From contig LVBO01000022.1 in the NCBI GenBank assembly GCA_001604435.1, positions 1 through 19,852 of the forward strand: a stretch of DNA of 19,852 bases, read 5' to 3'. The notes below the pieces were generated by a model. It was given only the letters and a program-made list of their open reading frames with translations. It was not told where the DNA came from and ran no database searches. How positions within the stretch are numbered: the stretch's first letter is position 1; each line of letters starts with the position of its first letter. A program made the translations under genes and the position numbers. This DNA is from Synergistales bacterium Syner_01. Its GTDB lineage: Bacteria; Synergistota; Synergistia; Synergistales; Aminobacteriaceae. Below, piece after piece: positions 14,931 through 19,852 of this stretch.

Positions 14931-15797
14931 ATGACAAGCACAACCCTTCGTCCAGAAGACACGTCCGCTTCAGCCGGCGCACTCCTCTTCTACTATCCGG
15001 CAGCTTTTCTCCTTTTCTTCGCCGACATCCTGATCGTCGATTTCCCGGGAGTCCGCATCGGCTTGCTCGATGTCCTTCCGACCGTTCCGGGCCTTTCATG
15101 GTCCTGCCTGGGCGCGGTCTTCGCCGCTCTCATGCTGCTCATGACGGTGCGCTACGTGGCCGGAGGCGGAACGTCGGATCTGGCGCGGCTTCTCCTCCGG
15201 GCCGGACACTCGATCATCGTCCTGCTCTCGTTCATCGGTTTCCTTATCGTGCCGATGGCCGTCACGCTCTCCGGACTCTCCGAAAGCACCGACACGTACG
15301 GTGCGTTCGTCGCGTTCCGGGGATCCTTTTTCTTCCTTCTTCTCTTCGTCCTCTCCGGAATGAGCCATGCATTCCTGGCGACCGGACGGACGGACCGGGG
15401 CACGACGATCGTCGGCGCACACCAAAAACTTCTGGCCGCGCAGATGGCGATGCTCTCGGCCGTCTTCCTTTTCCTCGTCCTGAACGCTCCCGGAGCTCTG
15501 GCCTCGCTCTCGGGCTGCATGGCCGCTCCTTCATGGCTGGTCTTTTTCCTTCCCGTCTGCCTTGTCCTGATGGGGGCCATCTTCGCCTCCTTCGGCGGAG
15601 GAGCCGAGCACGGCGCGCTTCTCGGCTTCATGTTCCGTCTGTGCGTGCTCCTATCCGCAGTCGCGCCGGTAGCGGTTCTCCTTGCCGGAAGATCGGAGGA
15701 GTCCGGAATGGCGCTCTACATGGCGGCGCTCGCACTCTTCGTCGCCGCGCTCAAGGGAGTCTACGCCGTGGAGGCCTCCGGAAAGGCCGTCGTCTAA
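14931..15797 (+). CDS. Unrecognised polytopic membrane protein (288 aa)
   Basis: I do not recognise a family. The protein is strongly hydrophobic with about eight membrane segments. Helices are evident near residues 16-36, 57-76, 90-112, 125-147, 168-185, 197-217, 228-248 and 256-275, separated by short loops; there is no signal peptide cleavage site. Charged residues are few and concentrated in loops (RTDRG near 150, GRSEESG near 252). No transporter or enzyme signature motif is visible. Start ATG 14931 follows GGAGG (14919-14923) by 7 nt; an upstream in-frame ATG at 14889 lies before the ribosome site and was rejected. It is monocistronic, with its own promoter at 14847-14874 and terminator at 15821-15851. 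Its GC content returns to that of the flanks, marking the right edge of the lower-GC kdp block. Confidence 0.82.
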   Translation: MTSTTLRPEDTSASAGALLFYYPAAFLLFFADILIVDFPGVRIGLLDVLPTVPGLSWSCLGAVFAALMLLMTVRYVAGGGTSDLARLLLRAGHSIIVLLSFIGFLIVPMAVTLSGLSESTDTYGAFVAFRGSFFFLLLFVLSGMSHAFLATGRTDRGTTIVGAHQKLLAAQMAMLSAVFLFLVLNAPGALASLSGCMAAPSWLVFFLPVCLVLMGAIFASFGGGAEHGALLGFMFRLCVLLSAVAPVAVLLAGRSEESGMALYMAALALFVAALKGVYAVEASGKAVV

Positions 15798-15820
15798 AGA
15801 AACAAAATAAAGAAACGAAG

Positions 15821-15851
15821 GGCGGATCGGGTTTTCCCGGTTCGCCTTTTT
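15821..15851 (+). terminator. Rho-independent terminator of the 288-aa membrane protein gene
   Basis: An 11-bp stem, GGCGGATCGGG (15821-15831) with CCCGGTTCGCC (15836-15846), has two G-T wobbles, a TTTT loop and five T after it (15847-15851). It lies 24 nt after the stop codon, a textbook intrinsic terminator. Confidence 0.92.
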
Positions 15852-15908
15852 CTCGTGCGATGTTGCGAAGGCTCTCTCAACGTGGAAGAGTGCCTTTCTA
15901 TTTTTTCC

Positions 15909-15920
15909 CCCTCAAGAGGG
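15909..15920 (+). other. Small palindrome before the acetyltransferase gene
   Basis: CCCTCAAGAGGG is a short near-palindrome (stem CCCT/AGGG) 14 nt before the acetyltransferase Shine-Dalgarno (15934-15938). It follows a T-rich run. It may be a weak operator or leader hairpin; I see no clear promoter between 15852 and 15943. Confidence 0.2.
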
Positions 15921-15943
15921 ATGTCCCTATCACGGAGGTACCG

Positions 15944-16507
15944 ATGTCAGAACAGAATACTCCTTTTCCCGAGCTTCTTACGACCCGTCTGCGGCTATGC
16001 GCGATCGAACCGTCGCACGCCGAACGGTTGCACGCGATCTGGACCGATCCGCTCGTCATAGAGTATCTCGTCCTGGATCCCTTTACCGAGCTGCGCCAGA
16101 GCGAGGAGATGATCGCCATTCTGCAGGGGCTGCACGCCTCCGGCGAAGGTGTGCGCTGGGCGATCACGCTGCGCTCCGACGGAACGGTGCTCGGAACGTG
16201 CGGCTTCCACAACTGGAAGAAAGAGCACGGACGCGCCGAGATGGGGTACGAACTCGACTCCGTGATGTGGCGGCGGGGCTTCATGAGCGAAGCTGTCTCC
16301 GCCGCGCTGGAGTACGGTTTCGGCCCTATGGGGCTGAACCGTGTCGAGGCGTTGGTGACCGAGGGAAACCAACGGTCGAGAGGCTTCCTGGAGAAGGCGG
16401 GGTTCACCCTCGAAGGCACGCTGCGCCAGTACGAATGGGCGCGCGGGCAGTACCAGAACCAGTGGATGTTCTCGCTCCTGAAGGAGGAGCGGAAAGAGCG
16501 CGCCTAG
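15944..16507 (+). CDS. GNAT-family N-acetyltransferase, RimJ/RimL type
   Basis: Cytoplasmic acetyl-CoA-dependent N-acetyltransferase of 187 aa, the usual length for the RimJ/RimL (Acetyltransf_3) group, whose members acetylate ribosomal protein N-termini, amino acids or small molecules; the substrate cannot be deduced. It opens with the typical ELLTTRLRLCAIEPSHAE, followed by the ITLRSDGTVLGTCGFHNW strand pair, AEMGYELDSVMWRRGFMSEA (acetyl-CoA loop region, about 107-126) and NRVEALVTEGNQRSRGFLEKAGF near the end, the family hallmark. ATG 15944 is preceded by GGAGG (15934-15938) at 5 nt; the frame is open far upstream but without sensible protein. It is a single gene convergent with the pot operon and shares a bidirectional terminator with it. 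Confidence 0.93.
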   Translation: MSEQNTPFPELLTTRLRLCAIEPSHAERLHAIWTDPLVIEYLVLDPFTELRQSEEMIAILQGLHASGEGVRWAITLRSDGTVLGTCGFHNWKKEHGRAEMGYELDSVMWRRGFMSEAVSAALEYGFGPMGLNRVEALVTEGNQRSRGFLEKAGFTLEGTLRQYEWARGQYQNQWMFSLLKEERKERA

Positions 16508-16533
16508 CCCTCTCCCGTCGTCCTTGCCGAAAC

Positions 16534-16578
16534 AAGAGCGCGCGCCGACCAGGAAGCGTCGGTGCGCGCTCTTCTTTT
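16534..16578. terminator. Bidirectional terminator between the acetyltransferase gene and potCD
   Basis: A 16-bp stem (16534-16549 with 16558-16573) with one G-T wobble and an 8-nt loop has AA at its left base and TT plus TTTT (16575-16578) to its right. It lies 26 nt after the acetyltransferase stop and 24 nt beyond the potCD stop on the other strand, so it can end transcription from both sides. Confidence 0.9.
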
Positions 16579-16602
16579 CCCGATGGAATGCCGTCCCCCC
16601 GG

Positions 16603-18438
16603 CTACTGTTTCACTTCCGACCAGATGAGGTCGAAGAGGAGCACGGCTTCTCCGATATCCCGCAGGTACTCTCCCCTCCGCACCTCGTCCTCCGGCGGGT
16701 AGACCGCCGTATCCTCCAGAATCTCCTGGTCGATGTACTGATAGGCCTCGACGTTGGGGTTTCCGTAGGGGAAGTGCGCGGAGATCTCCGCGCTGATCTC
16801 CGGGTCCATGATGAAGTTCATGAACAGCTCCGCCGCCGCGACGTTCTTCGCGGACTTCGGGATCACGAAGTTGTCCTGCTGGAGGAAGAGTCCCTCCTTC
16901 GGCACGACGTACCGGACGTTCGGATTCTCCCTCAGCGCGAGGTTGCCTTCGGCCCCCCACGCGAAGATGGCCTTGGCCTCCCCGTTGATCAGGCTCGTCT
17001 TGGGGCTGTCGCTGTCGTAGGATTTCACGTTCGGCTGCAACGCCTTCAGCGCCTCGCGGGCCTTCTCCAGCGCCTCCGGAGAGGTCTCGTTCAGCGAGTA
17101 GCCCAGCGTCTTCAGGGTGATTCCCATGATGGCCCGCTGGTCGTCGAGTATCGTCAGAGAGAGCTTCAGCTCGGGCTTCCACAAATCCGCGTACCCCTCG
17201 ATCGTCCCCTCGGGAATTTTCGAGGCGTCGTACGCGATGATCCCGGCCAGCCACATGTACGGAAGGCTGTACTCGTTCTCCGGGTCGAAGGGGAGACCCA
17301 TATACTGCGCCCCGATGTTCGACAGGTTGGGGACGTTCTCCTTGCGCACCGTGAGGAGCAGATCCTGCTTCTTCAGGATTTCGACCATGAAGTCGCTGGC
17401 GACGGCGAGGTCGTACACGCCGCCGCCGGCCATGAGCTTGGCGAGCATCTCCTCGTTCGACGAGAAGGTGCTGTAGTGCACCCTGACGTTGTAGGCCCGT
17501 TCGAACTTCTCGATGACCGAGTGCGGCAGGTACTCCGACCAGTTGAAGATGCTCAGCGTCTCCGGAGGCGTCTGCGGCCCCTTCCCGAAAGCCCAGACGC
17601 CGTACCCCGTCCCGCCCGTCAGGATCGCGATCGCCGCGAGGAGACCGCCGATCTTTCCGACGCTGAGATTCACCTTTCGCAGGACCAAGGAGAGGCCGAC
17701 GGCGGAGAGCGTGACGAACATGATGATGGTGGAGAGCGCGTTGATCTCGGGCGTCACGCCGAACTTCACCATCGAGAAGACCTTGAGCGGCAGCGTCGTG
17801 CTCTGCGGTCCGGCGACGAAGAAGCTGATGACGACGTCGTCCAGCGAGAGAGTGAACGCAAGGAACGCGCCCGCGACGACGCCCGGCATGATGACGGGCA
17901 GCGTGACGTTGAAGAAGATCTTCAGCGGCGTCGCCCCGAGGTCCGCGGCGGCCTCCTCGAGGGATTTGTCGTATCCGTCCAAACGCGCTTTCACCACCGC
18001 GACGACGTACGCCACGCTGAAGGTGACGTGGGCGACGATCAGGGTGAGCCTCCCCAGCGGAAGGCGCACGATGGAGAAGAAGGCGAGCAGCGAGATCCCC
18101 ATGACGATCTCCGGGATGATGATGGGGATGGTGAGCACGGCGTCCAGAAGCCCCTTCCCCCTGAACTTGTACCTGTAAAGCCCCAGGGCGGTCAGGGTTC
18201 CGATGACCACCGAGACGGCCGTGCTGACGAGGGCGACCGAGAACGAGTTTCGCGCCGCTTCGAGGACGCTTTCGTTCTGCAGCAGACTTTCGTACCATTT
18301 GAAGGTGAACCCCGTCCACACCGCGTTCAGCTTCGATTCGTTGAACGAGAAGGCCATGAGCGTCACGATGGGGAGATAGAGCAGCGCGAAGACCAGGACC
18401 AGGTAGAGCGGCCGGACGAAGCTGTTCGGCTTCTTCAT
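16603..18438 (-). CDS. potCD: PotC-PotD fusion: polyamine ABC permease joined to its substrate-binding protein
   Basis: A single 611-aa polypeptide. Residues 1-258 form a PotC-type permease with six membrane helices and the EAA loop EEAAADLGATPLK (161-173) that docks on the ATPase PotA. An additional helix (about 264-284) then crosses the membrane, followed by a PotD-type spermidine/putrescine-binding domain (about 295-611) beginning LSIFNWSEYLP, with the aromatic FNW-SEY pocket residues, the IMGITLKTLGYSLNETSP block, FAWGAEGNL and QDNFVIPKSAKN. The binding protein has no separate signal peptide; the seventh helix tethers it outside the cell membrane next to the pore. Start ATG at 18438, 3 nt after the potB stop, with AAGGAGG 11 nt upstream. 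The frame is continuous without any internal stop. Substrate by family: spermidine or putrescine; not proven. One position equivalent by eye to a conserved polyamine-stacking Trp reads Gln. Confidence 0.93.
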   Translation of the reverse strand: MKKPNSFVRPLYLVLVFALLYLPIVTLMAFSFNESKLNAVWTGFTFKWYESLLQNESVLEAARNSFSVALVSTAVSVVIGTLTALGLYRYKFRGKGLLDAVLTIPIIIPEIVMGISLLAFFSIVRLPLGRLTLIVAHVTFSVAYVVAVVKARLDGYDKSLEEAAADLGATPLKIFFNVTLPVIMPGVVAGAFLAFTLSLDDVVISFFVAGPQSTTLPLKVFSMVKFGVTPEINALSTIIMFVTLSAVGLSLVLRKVNLSVGKIGGLLAAIAILTGGTGYGVWAFGKGPQTPPETLSIFNWSEYLPHSVIEKFERAYNVRVHYSTFSSNEEMLAKLMAGGGVYDLAVASDFMVEILKKQDLLLTVRKENVPNLSNIGAQYMGLPFDPENEYSLPYMWLAGIIAYDASKIPEGTIEGYADLWKPELKLSLTILDDQRAIMGITLKTLGYSLNETSPEALEKAREALKALQPNVKSYDSDSPKTSLINGEAKAIFAWGAEGNLALRENPNVRYVVPKEGLFLQQDNFVIPKSAKNVAAAELFMNFIMDPEISAEISAHFPYGNPNVEAYQYIDQEILEDTAVYPPEDEVRRGEYLRDIGEAVLLFDLIWSEVKQ

Positions 18439-18441
18439 GCG

Positions 18442-19311
18442 CTACATCGCCTCCTTGCCGTCGACTTTGCCGCCGTGACGGAGATAGAGCGCGATCGTCG
18501 CGATCATCACGAGGATCAGGACGACCGAGACCGCGGAACCGAAGGGCCAGTCCCTGGCAGTGAGAAACTGGTTCTTGATGAGGTTGCTCATCAGCACGAC
18601 CTTGCTCCCCCCCATGAGGTCGGTGACGAAGAAGAGCGCGAGCGAGGGGACGAAGACCAGCAGGCAGCCCGACAGAATCCCGGCTTTCGTCAGCGGGAGC
18701 GCGACGTGCAGAAACTTTCGCAGCGGGGTCGCGCCGAGATCGTCCGCCGCTTCCAGCAGCCGCATGTCCAGCTTCTCGATGGAGGCGTATAGAGGAAGGA
18801 CCATGAACGGAAACATCATGTACACCATCCCGATCATCACGGCGGTATTGTTGTACATCAGGCGCAGCGGCTCGTCGATCAGCCCGGCCCACCGGAGCAG
18901 CGTGTTCAGAATCCCCTCCGTGCGCAGCAGGATGATCATGGCGTAGGTTCTGACCAGCGAGTTGGTCCAGAAGGGGAGCATGACCAGCGTCAGCAGCAGC
19001 GGGCGCAGACGCTTCCCCGCGGTGGCCACGAAGAAGGCGAACGGGTAGCCGAAGAGCAGGCAGAAGAGCGTGGTGAAGAAGGAGATGACCAGCGACTTCA
19101 CGAAGATGCTCCCGTACAGAGGGTGGAGGAGCTTCGCGTAGTTGTGCGCCGTAAACGTGTAGACGATGTCGCCGACCTCGCCCCTGGTGCAGAAGCTGAC
19201 GGCGACGATCAGCAGCAGGGGGACGACGAAGAAGGTCGTCATCCAGATCGCGGCGGGGAGTATTGTGACGAGCATGCCGGGGAGACGCGCTCCGGCGGTT
19301 CGTTCTCTCAT
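18442..19311 (-). CDS. potB: PotB, polyamine ABC transporter permease
   Basis: Inner-membrane permease of 289 aa with six predicted helices, partner of the PotC half of the downstream fusion in a spermidine/putrescine importer. The EAA loop LEAADDLGATPLRKFLHVALP near residues 190-210 contacts the ATPase. The N-terminal helix (GMLVTILPAAIWMTTFFVVPLLL) and the SFCTRGEVG...NY loop are typical of PotB/PotH. Start ATG at 19311 follows GGAGG (19320-19324 on the plus strand as CCTCC) by 8 nt; a longer in-frame ATG at 19440 lies inside potA and adds a Pro/Ser/Arg-rich stretch unlike the family. It begins 13 nt after potA ends and is 3 nt from potCD, so all three form one operon. Confidence 0.94.
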   Translation of the reverse strand: MRERTAGARLPGMLVTILPAAIWMTTFFVVPLLLIVAVSFCTRGEVGDIVYTFTAHNYAKLLHPLYGSIFVKSLVISFFTTLFCLLFGYPFAFFVATAGKRLRPLLLTLVMLPFWTNSLVRTYAMIILLRTEGILNTLLRWAGLIDEPLRLMYNNTAVMIGMVYMMFPFMVLPLYASIEKLDMRLLEAADDLGATPLRKFLHVALPLTKAGILSGCLLVFVPSLALFFVTDLMGGSKVVLMSNLIKNQFLTARDWPFGSAVSVVLILVMIATIALYLRHGGKVDGKEAM

Positions 19312-19324
19312 GCTTCGGTCCTCC

Positions 19325-19852
19325 CTATGCCCGGAGCGGGACGGCGTGTTCCGGCTTCCATGCGGCGAAGACCTCGGCCCCGTCGGCGGAGCGGCTCCGC
19401 TGTTCGAGCGATTCGTCGACGAGAATATCCTTGCCGGCAACGGTCGTCGCGATCGTTCTGATGAGCGATCCGGAGTAGACCCGCTCCCTCACGGTACAGC
19501 GCAGCCAGACGTCCCCGTCTTCCGGAGACGTCGCGATTCGGATTCGTTCGGGCCGTACCGAGAGAGAACAGGCGTCGCCGGGAGCGTACCCGGGATTCGG
19601 AATCCGGAAGCTCCGTTCCTCCTGTTCGAGGACGAGCACGGCTTCCCCGTCCTCGACGGCGCGGATCCGCCCCTCGACGATGTTCGTCTCGCCCAGAAAT
19701 CCGGCGACGAAGGCGTTTTTCGGCCGTTCGTAGAGCTCTTCGGGCGCGCCCGTCTGCTCGACGGATCCGTTCCGCATCACCACCACGGTGTCGGACATGC
19801 TCAGGGCCTCCTCCTGATCGTGCGTCACGAAGAGGAAAGTGATCCCGAGCTT
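19325..19852 (-). CDS. potA: PotA, ATPase of the polyamine importer, N-terminal part outside the window
   Basis: The C-terminal 175 residues of the ABC ATPase that powers the Pot importer. The visible part opens with the end of the nucleotide-binding domain, LGITFLFVTHDQEEALSMSD, including the switch histidine (H-loop) and the D-rich segment typical of PotA. It continues through the regulatory TOBE domain (FLGETNIVEGRI...LSVRPERIRI...VRERVYSGSLIRT). Walker A, the Q-loop, the signature and Walker B lie beyond base 19852. The frame runs open to the last base; the ATG at 19828 encodes the Thr-His-Asp region and is not the start. It is the first known gene of potA-potB-potCD; the operon promoter is outside the window. 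Confidence 0.95.
   Translation of the reverse strand, partial: KLGITFLFVTHDQEEALSMSDTVVVMRNGSVEQTGAPEELYERPKNAFVAGFLGETNIVEGRIRAVEDGEAVLVLEQEERSFRIPNPGYAPGDACSLSVRPERIRIATSPEDGDVWLRCTVRERVYSGSLIRTIATTVAGKDILVDESLEQRSRSADGAEVFAAWKPEHAVPLRA

Noticed and set aside
15995..18892. A 965-codon minus-strand frame and a 931-codon plus-strand frame across the acetyltransferase and pot genes
   Set aside because: Both are shadows caused by high GC: Arg/Gly/Asp-rich low-complexity translations, no ribosome site, and they conflict with well-recognised GNAT, PotB and PotCD frames.
19312..19440. Longer N-terminus for PotB starting at 19440
   Set aside because: It would lie inside potA, adds a Pro/Ser/Arg-rich stretch, and lacks a ribosome site; ATG at 19311 has GGAGG at 8 nt.

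Overview
The window is about 20 kb of bacterial chromosome, dominated by potassium transport and its control, with a polyamine importer at the right end. Strong AGGAGG-type ribosome binding sites, tight operons with ATGA overlaps, and GC-rich flanks around a less GC-rich centre suggest a diderm anaerobe, possibly a member of the Synergistota. That placement is an impression from protein flavour; there is no rRNA or marker gene here to prove it.

Left region (1-4259): the 3' part of an AspT/YidE-type membrane exchanger gene, then a two-component pair made of a KdpD-like sensor kinase without the usual N-terminal KdpD/Usp sensor half and a KdpE-type response regulator. Two small unrecognised genes follow (160 aa and 62 aa). 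Centre-left (4260-6330): ktrB and ktrA, encoding a Na+/K+-coupled K+ channel-like transporter and its NAD/nucleotide-binding RCK gate. The ktrB leader has mutually exclusive hairpins over the Shine-Dalgarno, and the gene has no standard start codon in the right place.

Centre (6331-14635): a 378-nt AT-rich regulatory gap, then a complete high-affinity K+ pump operon kdpF-kdpA-kdpB-kdpC-kdpD-kdpE with overlapping or closely spaced genes, ending in a hairpin. Its base composition is clearly lower in GC than both flanks, as if it came in as a block. The window thus holds two Kdp-type two-component systems beside two different K+ uptake systems: constitutive/moderate affinity (Ktr) and emergency/high affinity (Kdp).

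Right region (14847-19852): an orphan membrane protein of 288 aa with its own promoter and a good terminator, a RimJ/RimL-type GNAT acetyltransferase, a 16-bp-stem bidirectional terminator, and on the minus strand a spermidine/putrescine ABC importer operon potA (cut by the window end)-potB-potCD. In potCD the second permease and the substrate-binding protein are fused into one membrane-anchored polypeptide.

No tRNA, rRNA, CRISPR array, insertion sequence or phage gene was found.
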